Positions 27,618 to 35,475 of a stretch of 64,000 nt of DNA are shown here, piece by piece. The stretch comes from Coxiellaceae bacterium. Its GTDB lineage: Bacteria; Pseudomonadota; Gammaproteobacteria; Coxiellales; Coxiellaceae. Within the stretch, counting starts at the first letter, position 1. Every line of letters starts with the position of its first letter. The notes beneath the pieces were generated by a model. That model made no database searches. It was not told the origin of the DNA and saw only the letters and a program-made list of their open reading frames with translations. The stretch is taken from NCBI GenBank assembly GCA_029210045.1, contig JARGNX010000001.1, positions 135,500-199,499 of the forward strand, in the 5' to 3' direction. The position numbers and the translations under genes are program-made.

Positions 27618-28385
27618 ATGAATATTGATAAAAAAGTAGCCATAATTACTGGCGGAGCTTCTGGCATGGGTGCGGCCACCGCTATTCAGCTTGCCAAGCA
27701 GGGTGCGCAAGTTGCACTATTGGATATGAATCTTGAAGGAGCACAATCCTTAGCGGAAGAGCTGGGGGGGATGGCTGTTAGCTGTGATGTAAGCGATGCA
27801 GACAGTGCTGAAAATGCATTGCAAGCGGTAGTGAAACAATATGGCGAAGTGCATTTGGCGGTTAATTGTGCGGGCATTGCACCAGCAAAGCGAGTCGTTG
27901 CTAAAGATGGCAGTGCCATGCCATTGGATAATTTTAAGCGCGTGATTGATATTAATTTGATTGGCACATTTAATATTGTGCGGCTAGTCTCTGCGCAGAT
28001 GAGTCAACAACAACCACAAACAGATAGTGGTGAACGCGGTGTGATTATTAATACGGCTTCAGTGGCTGCATTCGAGGGCCAAATAGGTCAAGCAGCTTAT
28101 AGTGCATCAAAAGGTGGTATTGTCGCGATGGCACTACCAATAGCGCGTGAGCTGGAACGTTTTGGTATACGTGTTATGACTATTGCTCCTGGCATCATGT
28201 CTACACCTATGATGGCGGGCATGCCTGAGAATGTGCAGCAAGCATTGGCGCAAACCGTCACCTTCCCTAAGCGTTTAGGCGAGGCGAGTGAGTATGCTAG
28301 CTTGGTGCAACATATTGTTGAAAATGAATATTTAAATGGCGAAGTGATTCGTCTCGATGGGGCAATTCGTATGAGCGCACGCTAA
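27618..28385 (+). CDS. Short-chain dehydrogenase, 3-hydroxyacyl-CoA dehydrogenase type 2-like
   Basis: The 255-residue SDR has the NAD-binding motif GGASGMGAATAIQLA (about residues 12-26), an aspartate after the second strand (LLDMN) indicating NAD rather than NADP, NCAGIAPA, and the catalytic Ser/Tyr/Lys set (NTASVAAFEGQIGQAAYSAS then KGG). The pattern TIAPGIMSTPMM and the insert after NCAGIAPAKRV are typical of HSD17B10/3-hydroxy-2-methylbutyryl-CoA dehydrogenases used in fatty acid and isoleucine degradation. The stop overlaps the next gene's ATG (TAATG). Confidence 0.88.
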   Translation: MNIDKKVAIITGGASGMGAATAIQLAKQGAQVALLDMNLEGAQSLAEELGGMAVSCDVSDADSAENALQAVVKQYGEVHLAVNCAGIAPAKRVVAKDGSAMPLDNFKRVIDINLIGTFNIVRLVSAQMSQQQPQTDSGERGVIINTASVAAFEGQIGQAAYSASKGGIVAMALPIARELERFGIRVMTIAPGIMSTPMMAGMPENVQQALAQTVTFPKRLGEASEYASLVQHIVENEYLNGEVIRLDGAIRMSAR

Positions 28386-29773
28386 TGAGCCGTGAAGCAT
28401 CGAGTATTCCAGAAGTAGTTGTACACGTTCCGATGAGTGATTTTTTTGCTACAGGTGTTGTGCCTGGTCGTAGTGAAAAAGAAATAGTTACGGTGTTATC
28501 TAAAGTTGAAGAGCTATTGGGAGCGCTGCCAGAGGATATACTCAAAAATATGAGGCTAGTGCTTTCTGGAGAGTTAAGGATTGATGCTAGGCCTCTTTCT
28601 TATAAGCATGCAATGTCGTATGTTCCGGAAGAAGAGCAGCCATATATGGCGTTAAATGGTGTGGCGGATGCTTTGCGTGAACGCTTCAGGGGTTTAGATT
28701 TGCCACAAGTGGTTATTCGGTCTAACGAGGGTAAATTCTTTCAACTCTATATTCGAGAGGATAAGGCGCCAGCGGTACTTTGGGATTATTTTTCCCATGG
28801 CTGTACTCTATTGCCATCAGGTGTGACAGAGCTTTCCGATGTGGAGCAGGCTAATATACAAACACAAATGGATGTCGGGGAAGTATTAGAGTTGTCGAGC
28901 ACGCCTTCTCCTTATCGTAGAAGTGAGCGAATTAAGCTACCGGTAGTGGGTGCGCTAGATGAGATTGAAGTTGAAAAAACGCTAATGGCTGCACATAGGG
29001 TTTTTGAAACGGGTGGCACTGTAGATTTTTGGTGTGATTTAGATGATTCATTGCTATTGAAAAGTCAGTCTGTTGTAACAGGAAGAACCGTGCTGAATCC
29101 AGTCGTATTGGATTTTGCTAGGCGATTAAGGCGGGAGTGTAGTAACTATACTCATTTGGGGGCCAGCTTTAAAATGCGATTAATTACTTCGCGTAAGCTT
29201 CCAGATATTTCACAAACAGATATGAACACTTCTGTTAGCCAATGGATTAATGGTGAAATGAAGCATGCGGAACCTTCGCTGTTTTCGTTGCAATCGATTA
29301 TTGAGACGATGCCAGATGACCTGAAGCACTGCTTAGTGCATGCATGCCCGCATACAGAAGCGGTGCGTGATGGCGAAGCAGGGTTGAGTGTTTATAAACG
29401 TGACGTGATTGCGCGCCATTATACTGGACACAGTCTTGGTAGGCGTGAAAGAGATGCCGTGAGCATTTTGGCGGACGATAGTTTAGCTGAATGTGCGCCA
29501 TGGACAGCAGCGCAGCAATTGGAATTTACAGGGCGCGGGATTACATTTCATGCATTGAAGATCGGTTCTCAACATAGTTTATTGCCTGGCAGTAAAGACA
29601 GCGTTAGTAATTATGCTGTGGGTGTAATAAGCGCACGATCTGCGCCCGCATCTCCAGGGGATGATTCTGTATTATCAGCTTTGCGTCAGTTTTCAGTTAC
29701 TGCTACCACTCCTGCCTCCACTCCTGGCTCCACTCCTAGGATGAGTGTCACTCCAGTATCTGTTAGAGCTTAA
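28385..29773 (+). CDS. Orphan protein with a complete set of HAD-phosphatase-like motifs
   Basis: The 462-residue protein starts at the TAATG overlap with the SDR gene, so the two may be coupled. I do not recognise a family for the whole. Residues 214-224 read DFWCDLDDSLL, which fits HAD motif I (DxDxS, nucleophile Asp218 and acid Asp220). MRLITSRK (264-271) fits motif II. Lys338 (YKRD) could be motif III, and ILADDS (361-366, Asp364/365) fits motif IV. Order and spacing are as in HAD hydrolases. The N-terminal 200 residues have no recognisable domain. The C-terminal tail is Ser/Thr/Pro-rich with PASTPGSTP repeats. There is no signal peptide. An effector-type phosphatase is a reasonable guess. 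Confidence 0.65.
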   Translation: MSREASSIPEVVVHVPMSDFFATGVVPGRSEKEIVTVLSKVEELLGALPEDILKNMRLVLSGELRIDARPLSYKHAMSYVPEEEQPYMALNGVADALRERFRGLDLPQVVIRSNEGKFFQLYIREDKAPAVLWDYFSHGCTLLPSGVTELSDVEQANIQTQMDVGEVLELSSTPSPYRRSERIKLPVVGALDEIEVEKTLMAAHRVFETGGTVDFWCDLDDSLLLKSQSVVTGRTVLNPVVLDFARRLRRECSNYTHLGASFKMRLITSRKLPDISQTDMNTSVSQWINGEMKHAEPSLFSLQSIIETMPDDLKHCLVHACPHTEAVRDGEAGLSVYKRDVIARHYTGHSLGRRERDAVSILADDSLAECAPWTAAQQLEFTGRGITFHALKIGSQHSLLPGSKDSVSNYAVGVISARSAPASPGDDSVLSALRQFSVTATTPASTPGSTPRMSVTPVSVRA

Positions 29774-29883
29774 TGCGAAGCTTTAATGATCCTTTGTCGC
29801 CGGTTTGTATGGATTTAACTTGACCTACTGTTTTACTGCTTTACAATTTTAGCCTTCAATACAATGCTTGTGGGAGGGCATTA

Positions 29884-30669
29884 ATGCGAAGTGGATCAAG
29901 TAGCGATGATGATTCCTCTGTGAGTGGATCAGGGGATGACAGTGATGGTGATCTTTCGCCTATTAAAACACCAATATTCCACCTTGCTACACCATCACCA
30001 TCACCTAGCCCAAGAGGTCGTTCATGGCTTCGCAATGGAAGAATACCTGGTTGGGGTGGGGAGCCTGAACCTGAAATAATACGTAAGCAAAAAGCAGAAG
30101 ATTGCGTTCAAGAATTTGCTTTTTCTTCGATGGCTACGGTGTGGGCTTTAACGACGGCTGCTATGGATATTTATCGAATAGCAAAAGACCCAAAAGCTGA
30201 GCTTAAAAATATTTTATTTGCTGTTGGTGCGTTGATCCGCCTTGCGATGGGTTACTTGGGTGCGAAAGGTATGGCGAGGAAGTTTTATATGCTTACCGAC
30301 CCACTGGGTCCAGACTGCCGTGATATGGGGTTTGCAACCTTATTAATAAAATTAGTACATTATTTTTTTTCTGATAGATATTCTTCTCAAATGACTCCGT
30401 TTAATAGTCAATTGGCATCAAATAAAACGGCAGTGCTTGAAACTTTAAAAGGATTTGCTCCTGTATTAGCACTAGTTATAAATGTCATACTGGCATCAAT
30501 TAAAGCGCGTGTTGATCCGACCTCAAGGCTACCCTTAGCAGAATTTAAAATTTTATTTCCATTGATGTTGGTGCCAAATTTAGTTTTGCATTTGAAAATG
30601 ATGGCAGTGGAGGTGGAGTCGAAAAGGGAAGACAGAGAAGAAGATTATAGAGCAGTCACACCAGGCTGA
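29884..30669 (+). CDS. Membrane protein with acidic Ser/Asp-rich N-terminus
   Basis: The ATG at 29884 follows GGGAGGG at a distance of 4-10 bases. The first 28 residues are almost only Ser, Asp and Gly (SSSDDDSSVSGSGDDSDGD), then a Pro/Ser stretch (TPSPSPSPRGR). From residue about 80 hydrophobic segments appear (FAFSSMATVWALTTAAM, NILFAVGALIRLAMGYLGA, FAPVLALVINVILASI, LFPLMLVPNLVLHLKM). The product is 261 residues. I do not recognise it. It lies in a run of four orphan genes. Confidence 0.55.
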   Translation: MRSGSSSDDDSSVSGSGDDSDGDLSPIKTPIFHLATPSPSPSPRGRSWLRNGRIPGWGGEPEPEIIRKQKAEDCVQEFAFSSMATVWALTTAAMDIYRIAKDPKAELKNILFAVGALIRLAMGYLGAKGMARKFYMLTDPLGPDCRDMGFATLLIKLVHYFFSDRYSSQMTPFNSQLASNKTAVLETLKGFAPVLALVINVILASIKARVDPTSRLPLAEFKILFPLMLVPNLVLHLKMMAVEVESKREDREEDYRAVTPG

Positions 30670-30695
30670 TATTCAACAATAGTAGAGGGATTGCT

Positions 30696-31241
30696 ATGCC
30701 TAAATTTCACGATGATATGATAGGTCGCATCTGGCGACAACTTGCCGCAAACGGCACGCTGACTACGGGTGCTTACTTAATGGCGGTGAGCGGCTGTCTT
30801 GCAATGCGCGCACTTCACCGTGGTAAAGTTGCTGATGTGCTTACGGTGCCAGGGTTTTTACGTACGCTGTTATTTGCTTTGGCGGCGAAGGGTGGTTATG
30901 AGTTATTGCTGGCCGCACCTAGCGTGCACCAGCGTTATTTTCATCGCTGGTTACCCGACAAAGTGACGGCCATATCGGGTTCAACATTCAATGCCGAATT
31001 AAAGCAGGAACAAACGAGTTATCGCGCATTATCAGCAACGATTTTTGTAGGGCTGGTTGCCGCACAACAGTATTACTTACCTCAGTTGTTGAGTGGTACA
31101 GAGCAGGTTGGTTTTATTGCTGCCGGTGCTATGGCTACACTGCTCAATTGTTGGGTGGTAGGCAGAAAGCAACATGAAATGTTGCAAGCTGTTACTACGG
31201 TGGAGGAAGCAAGCGCACCGAAAATTGCAAAGCTTGCTTAA
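30696..31241 (+). CDS. Orphan membrane protein, paralogue of the next gene
   Basis: The 181-residue protein follows GTAGAGGG 9 bases upstream. It has hydrophobic segments at residues about 20-38, 50-70, 110-128 and 135-153. The stretch YFHRWLPDKVTAISGSTFNA followed by ELKQEQ aligns with YFEQWLPTSTAHLPRKTFDN then ELQQEQ in the next protein, so the two are tandem paralogues. No known family or signal peptide is seen. Confidence 0.6.
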   Translation: MPKFHDDMIGRIWRQLAANGTLTTGAYLMAVSGCLAMRALHRGKVADVLTVPGFLRTLLFALAAKGGYELLLAAPSVHQRYFHRWLPDKVTAISGSTFNAELKQEQTSYRALSATIFVGLVAAQQYYLPQLLSGTEQVGFIAAGAMATLLNCWVVGRKQHEMLQAVTTVEEASAPKIAKLA

Positions 31242-31269
31242 TAATATTGATATTGAAAAAGGAGTTTTT

Positions 31270-31884
31270 ATGTCAAAACCAGACCAAGTATTTAAACAGA
31301 GTGATTTACGTAAGCGTCCTGTTAATCGGCAGCCTCACTTCAATGATTCGTCTTTAGTACGAATAAAACGACAATATAAGTTGGCAGGGCAGACTGCAAT
31401 GGCTTGTTTTTTATATTCAGCTGCCACTTGTATTGCATTGAATGCGGTGTTGTTTGGCAATGCGGCAAATTTAAATGCGCTGCCTGCAGTTGGTAATACG
31501 TTGCTACGTTCAGGTTTGTTTACAGTGGCGCTTCTCGGTGGCTTGAAATTTAATGCAGCTCAAAAAGTGGAGAACAAGCAGTATTTTGAGCAATGGTTGC
31601 CAACAAGCACCGCACATTTGCCGCGTAAAACGTTCGATAATGAGCTACAACAAGAGCAGGGTTGTATTACAGGATTAACTTCTGCTGCGTTAATTTGCCC
31701 CATCGTAGCACAGTATTTTTGTTTGTCAGCATTATTTAGTGGTATGGAGCAGTCGGCTCAGATAGTGTTAGCAGGTTTGTTTTTGTTGAATAGTGTATTG
31801 GATATTTCTGAGCAACAAGGTAACGGCTTACAACAGGTTACGGTAGTGTTAGATATGCCTGCAGTGCCGGTGCATAGGCCTTGA
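31270..31884 (+). CDS. Orphan membrane protein, paralogue of the previous gene
   Basis: AAGGAG precedes the ATG at 31270 (MSKPDQVFKQSDLRKRP), giving 204 residues. A basic N-terminal 40 residues is followed by four hydrophobic segments. The YFEQWLP...TF-NELQQEQ block is shared with the preceding protein, pointing to tandem duplication. The gene end overlaps the 3' end of the converging transporter gene by 47 bases. Confidence 0.65.
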   Translation: MSKPDQVFKQSDLRKRPVNRQPHFNDSSLVRIKRQYKLAGQTAMACFLYSAATCIALNAVLFGNAANLNALPAVGNTLLRSGLFTVALLGGLKFNAAQKVENKQYFEQWLPTSTAHLPRKTFDNELQQEQGCITGLTSAALICPIVAQYFCLSALFSGMEQSAQIVLAGLFLLNSVLDISEQQGNGLQQVTVVLDMPAVPVHRP

Positions 31885-32623
31885 TAAACACATCAACTAG
31901 CATGATGCTAACCATAATAATGTAAAACGGTTTAATTAATCGGTGACCGCGGTGGATAACCAACCTGGCACCAATGTGTGAGCCGATTAGTTGACCACAA
32001 GCCATCGCAATAGCTATGGGGTAGTTGATATTACCGACCAAGATAAATGGGATAACTGAGGTAACATTGCCGATAAAGTTTAATGGCTTGGTGTGCATGG
32101 TGGCATTGACGATATTCATGCCAGCAAAAAACATGAGTGAAAACATCCACAGTGAGCCGGTAGGTGGGCCAAAAAAACCGTTGTAGAAACCTATCAAGAC
32201 ACCGAAGATCAAGCTGAAGTGGTGCCATGAAAGCTTGGCTGGGCGATCGCTTTCGTGTGCTTTGGGTGAGAATATAGTGTAAATCAGTACGACTAATAAT
32301 AGGAATGGCAATATTTTACTAAGTACGTCGGGGTGAATCAGTTGAATGCAGATGGCACCGACAGTTGCGCTAATAGCGGTGACAATTAATGCGGTAATCA
32401 TCTGTCTTAAGTCGACTTTCTTCTTACGTATAAAATGTAAGGCGGCGTTGAGTTCGCCGACGCAGGATTGTAACTTGTTGGTGCCGAGAGTAACCGCAGG
32501 GGATAAGCCAGCGCTTAACAGTGCAGGCACGCAGATTAAACCACCACCACCCGCGAGGGTGTCGATAATGCCAGCAATCAAGCCGGTAAAGCCGAGGGCA
32601 ATTAATGTTATCCAATGAATCAT
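31838..32623 (-). CDS. TauE/SafE family membrane permease (YfcA-like)
   Basis: The 261-residue protein has about eight membrane segments and the family hallmark in the first segment and loop (GFTGLIAGIIDTLAGGGGLI then CVPALL). It has a repeated half with GFYNGFFGPPTGSLWMFSLM. Family members are proposed exporters of sulfite, organosulfonates or similar anions; the substrate of YfcA-type proteins is not settled. The gene converges on an orphan gene with a 47-base overlap of coding ends. Confidence 0.88.
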   Translation of the reverse strand: MIHWITLIALGFTGLIAGIIDTLAGGGGLICVPALLSAGLSPAVTLGTNKLQSCVGELNAALHFIRKKKVDLRQMITALIVTAISATVGAICIQLIHPDVLSKILPFLLLVVLIYTIFSPKAHESDRPAKLSWHHFSLIFGVLIGFYNGFFGPPTGSLWMFSLMFFAGMNIVNATMHTKPLNFIGNVTSVIPFILVGNINYPIAIAMACGQLIGSHIGARLVIHRGHRLIKPFYIIMVSIMLVDVFIKAYAPALQAYLTLP

Positions 32624-32742
32624 CGCGCGATCTTAGAGTAAAAAATGCCCTAGTGCAACTGGGTCACTGTGGTGCTAGTCAGCACTCAAGGGCTGTCGAA
32701 ATCCTCGCTACTTGATTGCGCCACTAGATATGACCTAACAGG

Positions 32743-32946
32743 GTGATAAATATAAATATATTTGATGGAGTTAATATTGGTGTAACCTTTACGATAACTC
32801 CTCAGCCAGAACAAGAACCCAGCTGTGGCGCAGGTGCGTGTGTACCTGAACCACCATCGCTTTGTAGCGATAGTGGGGGTGATTTAGGATCTGCTACTGA
32901 AGTGGGTAGACCGGCGGTGAAGCTACTACGTTGCGCTAATAAATGA
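32743..32946 (+). CDS. Possible peptide precursor A (67 aa) beside the cyclase-like gene
   Basis: A GTG opens a 67-codon frame starting VINININFDG-like (read as MININIFDGVNIGVTFTIT). The middle is rich in Pro, Glu and Cys (EPSCGAGACVPEPPSLC), and the end is DLGSATEVGRPAVKLLRCANK less its last residue. DLGSATEV resembles the end of lasso-peptide leaders (LG.A...T.G pattern), but the expected Thr and Gly after it are not there. The 25 bases encoding it recur identically at 35242-35266. The start has no convincing ribosome site. This is a candidate only. Confidence 0.35.
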   Translation: MININIFDGVNIGVTFTITPQPEQEPSCGAGACVPEPPSLCSDSGGDLGSATEVGRPAVKLLRCANK

Positions 32947-32987
32947 GCTTACCTTGAAATTGCAATTTTTCTAAACCTATATTTTTT

Positions 32988-33116
32988 ATGCATAAAATGC
33001 TTAATGATTATGCCGTTATGGTTAATGGAGCACTTAACTATCAGGGAGGCGGTTGTGTTAGTGAGCTTTTTGCAGGTATGAGTGTTGTTAATGCTGCTAT
33101 GCAGGCCAAGCATTAA
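32988..33116 (+). CDS. Possible 42-residue peptide with a Gly-Gly-Gly-Cys motif
   Basis: The frame starts MHKMLNDYAVMVNGALNYQG and goes on with GGCVSELFAGMSVVNAAM. A GG followed by a small hydrophobic peptide recalls double-glycine leader bacteriocins, but no ribosome site precedes any of its ATGs, and it may be a remnant. It lies between precursor-like ORF A and the 3' end of the cyclase-like gene. Confidence 0.25.
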   Translation: MHKMLNDYAVMVNGALNYQGGGCVSELFAGMSVVNAAMQAKH

Positions 33117-33175
33117 GCTTTTTCGGTGGCATCAACTTGAAATTAGACTCGCTAAAGGTGTTTATAGGTTCCGTG

Positions 33176-35023
33176 TTATTTATGAAATCGATGTAGCCAA
33201 GTATTCAGCGCGCTGACTTTAATGTTATTGAGTTTAATTTGAAATCTATATCCTTTTGTTAGTGTGCTAGTTGAATGTGCTTTTTTTATTTGTTCGCGAT
33301 ATTTGTCTATGTTTATAACTTCTTTCAGAAGTGGGTGATATCCATCATCAGGTGGAGCATATACGGCTATATTGTTTTTGGGGTTGAGAGCGGCCCCCAT
33401 CGATTTGCTGTTCTTCCAGGCTACTTTTTTTGGCATGAATGGCTCGGTCGCTTTGCGATGAATATACCTGCTTATTCCATGTAAATTTTTAAGTTCGACA
33501 GGAATCGATAAGAATGCTTCTATTAGCTTTATATCTAGAAGAGGCCACGCATATTCAACATTGTAGTTGTTTGCTATTAAAGCGCAATTTTCGAGTCTTG
33601 TGGTTACATATGGTTTCCAGCGGTAAGTTAAGATAAATTTATTTAGGTTGTTGAAGATTGTTTGATTGTTTCCAAATGCAAAATATTTTTGTTTTATAAG
33701 GTGTCTCTCAGCATATTCGTCATTAACTATGTTGAGAGGCCATCGTTGCTTGCAGGCATTTAAATATTTTTTTGTGTAAGTTGAGCTGATCTGAAAGTTT
33801 TTAAGTATTGGTATTTTGCAAAATGAAATACTTTTTTTAAGTGTTTTGCCATTTAGATTGTTCCAAAATCCTTTATAATTTTTTTCTTGTAACAACTGAT
33901 TGAGGATAATACCAGTAAACCTTGACGTAACAAATTCATCACCCCCAAATCCAGATAGTACGGTATCTAGTGAGTGTTTTTGTTGTATTTCATAGTCTGG
34001 CATGCGATATTCCGCAGCCCAATGTTCAACTGGGTAGCCTAATGCGTTGATCGCTGTCAGAAGTAATTCATTTTTCTTTTGAGGGGTATTTAAATGTGGC
34101 GAAATGTGACAATGATTTAAATTATGGTGATGAATTAATGCAGATAGGAATTCCGGTTCTTTTTCAAATAATATTGATGAGAATGTATGAATATTAAGGG
34201 GGCTATTTTTATTTGCTGCGATTCCTAATATTGATGAAGAGTCTAATCCACCGCTTACCTCGCAGGCAAAGGGCTTTGGGTCGTTTGGTGTTCTATTTTT
34301 TACAGCACTAACAACTCTTTCTTTGTAAAATTCAATGTAAGATTTTTGATCGGGTAGCGAGGTAACTGTCTTATAATCAAAGCAGTGATATTGTTTTTTA
34401 ATTGTGCTCTGATTTTTTATTAAAAGAGTGTGTGAAGGTTCTAGCTTGAAAGCATTATTGTAGGCAGTATTGGAGAAATCCATCGATATATCAGTCATGT
34501 ATTCAGCTATCCACGACATTTTTGGGGTAAGTGCTATGTGATTATAGAGGTGCAGTGATGAAATCGAAGTTGAAAATATAAAGGCATCATAGGTATTTAT
34601 GTAATAAAAAGGTCTTGCTCCTATATGGTCTCTGCCGCAAAAAATACTATTTTCCCTGGGGTCGTATATTACAAAACTATAATCACCAAATAGATTAGTG
34701 CAGCATTCGTCACCCCAGCTTAAGTAAGCATTTAATATTAGCTGTGGCGGTGATAAGGGTTGTTCTGGTTTTTTTATGAGTTTAAGTTTATCTAATAGTT
34801 CCTGCTGGTAGTCAATGCGAGCCCATGCGGCAATTACGCAGCCAGTTCGTGCATCCTGGTAAATGATGTTTTTTTTATGATCTGATATGTTTGATGCAAT
34901 TTTGGCGTGCATGTGAATGCAGTTATGGTGGAAGGTGTGATTAAACTCTTTTTCTTGAGCTCTGTCCAAGGTTACTTTCTTATTATGAGTTTTATAGAAA
35001 ATCCCTGTGAACAAATAATACAT
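33176..35023 (-). CDS. Asparagine-synthetase-like protein, possible RiPP (lasso-type) cyclase
   Basis: The 615-residue protein has the two-domain AsnB layout. The N-terminal half looks like the Ntn glutaminase domain (WGDECCTNLFGDYSFVIYD, GRDHIGARPFYY at 130-141), but it starts MYYLFTGIF, so the Cys2 nucleophile is absent and it cannot use glutamine in the usual way. The C-terminal half has the ATP PP-loop SGGLDSSS (257-264) and LSGFGGDEFV (357-366). This combination of no Cys2 with an intact ATP site is shared by lasso-peptide cyclases (McjC type), which adenylate a side-chain carboxylate. Short peptide ORFs on the other strand lie on both sides. No B1/B2 (RRE and transglutaminase-like protease) genes are present. 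An amidotransferase for another substrate is the alternative. Confidence 0.7.
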   Translation of the reverse strand: MYYLFTGIFYKTHNKKVTLDRAQEKEFNHTFHHNCIHMHAKIASNISDHKKNIIYQDARTGCVIAAWARIDYQQELLDKLKLIKKPEQPLSPPQLILNAYLSWGDECCTNLFGDYSFVIYDPRENSIFCGRDHIGARPFYYINTYDAFIFSTSISSLHLYNHIALTPKMSWIAEYMTDISMDFSNTAYNNAFKLEPSHTLLIKNQSTIKKQYHCFDYKTVTSLPDQKSYIEFYKERVVSAVKNRTPNDPKPFACEVSGGLDSSSILGIAANKNSPLNIHTFSSILFEKEPEFLSALIHHHNLNHCHISPHLNTPQKKNELLLTAINALGYPVEHWAAEYRMPDYEIQQKHSLDTVLSGFGGDEFVTSRFTGIILNQLLQEKNYKGFWNNLNGKTLKKSISFCKIPILKNFQISSTYTKKYLNACKQRWPLNIVNDEYAERHLIKQKYFAFGNNQTIFNNLNKFILTYRWKPYVTTRLENCALIANNYNVEYAWPLLDIKLIEAFLSIPVELKNLHGISRYIHRKATEPFMPKKVAWKNSKSMGAALNPKNNIAVYAPPDDGYHPLLKEVINIDKYREQIKKAHSTSTLTKGYRFQIKLNNIKVSALNTWLHRFHK

Positions 35024-35086
35024 CCTGTTAATTTGAATATATATAATTTATACTGGATATCTTAAGTGCTTTTATGGAGAAAGGCA

Positions 35087-35206
35087 ATGTTAGAGTGGTG
35101 TCCACCTTCACTTTTAATGCTACATACTTTTACTACCGAGCTTGGTATAACACTTGATTACAAAGAGTGCACAGGTAAAGTAACGGCAACATGCTTTGCA
35201 TCGTAA
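35087..35206 (+). CDS. Possible 39-residue peptide with a strong ribosome site
   Basis: GGAGAAAGG (35076-35084) lies just before the ATG at 35087. The peptide starts MLEWCPPSLLMLHTFTTELG and ends KECTGKVTATCFAS, with three cysteines. It is divergent from the cyclase-like gene, 63 bases from its start codon. In another frame the same DNA encodes GNVRVVSTFTFNAT, which resembles GVNIGVTFTIT of ORF A, so this region is a diverged copy of A. Which frame is used, if any, is uncertain. Confidence 0.35.
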   Translation: MLEWCPPSLLMLHTFTTELGITLDYKECTGKVTATCFAS

Positions 35207-35301
35207 TATTTTTGTTGTGGTTGGTTGCTTTGGTGAAGCCTGATTTAGGATCTGCTACTGAAGTGGATAGCCAGAGTGCTGAGGCCACTTTGAGCAATTA
35301 A
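35191..35301 (+). CDS. Possible peptide precursor B (36 aa), shares DLGSATEV with A
   Basis: The frame starts MLCIVIFLLWLVALVKPDLG and ends SATEVDSQSAEATLSN. The hydrophobic start looks like a membrane or signal segment. GATTTAGGATCTGCTACTGA (35242-35261), plus five more bases, is identical to bases within ORF A, and the homology continues past both stops (GCTTACCTT). A 13-base-pair hairpin follows 25 bases after the stop. The frame also runs upstream into the GNVRVVSTFTF coding region but is interrupted by stops, so B may be a decayed longer copy of A. Confidence 0.35.
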   Translation: MLCIVIFLLWLVALVKPDLGSATEVDSQSAEATLSN

Positions 35302-35325
35302 AAGGCTTACCTTTGTTGAGTCTGG

Positions 35326-35355
35326 CACACTGCCTATAAGGCTATAGGCAGTGTG
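35326..35355 (+). terminator. Perfect 13-base-pair hairpin
   Basis: CACACTGCCTATA (35326-35338), loop AGGC, TATAGGCAGTGTG (35343-35355). It follows peptide ORF B and precedes a converging gene fragment. No T-run is present, so it could be a terminator or a structured element. Confidence 0.6.
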
Positions 35356-35369
35356 ATGGTTATTGCCTC

Positions 35370-35475
35370 TTAACTGAAAACAAAAGTTCGCGAGTAACTA
35401 CCACTTGTGTTTGATGTCGTACGAACGCCATTAATGACGTTATCACCACTCATGGTGGTAATGGATCCTTTGTCT
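35370..35475 (-). pseudogene. 3' fragment of a gene cut off by the IS6-type element
   Basis: On the minus strand an open frame leaves the end of the IS element at 35475 and reads DKGSITTMSGDNVINGVRTT, then SNTSGSYSRTFVFS, stopping at 35370-35372. The Ser/Thr/Asn-rich composition is like the end of an exported or surface protein. No matching 5' part is found on the other side of the element (36277-36329), as expected if IS6-type recombination deleted it. Confidence 0.45.

Noticed and set aside
31838..31884. 47-base overlap of converging coding ends
   Set aside because: Both frames are well supported and such tail overlaps are ordinary; no special meaning is claimed.
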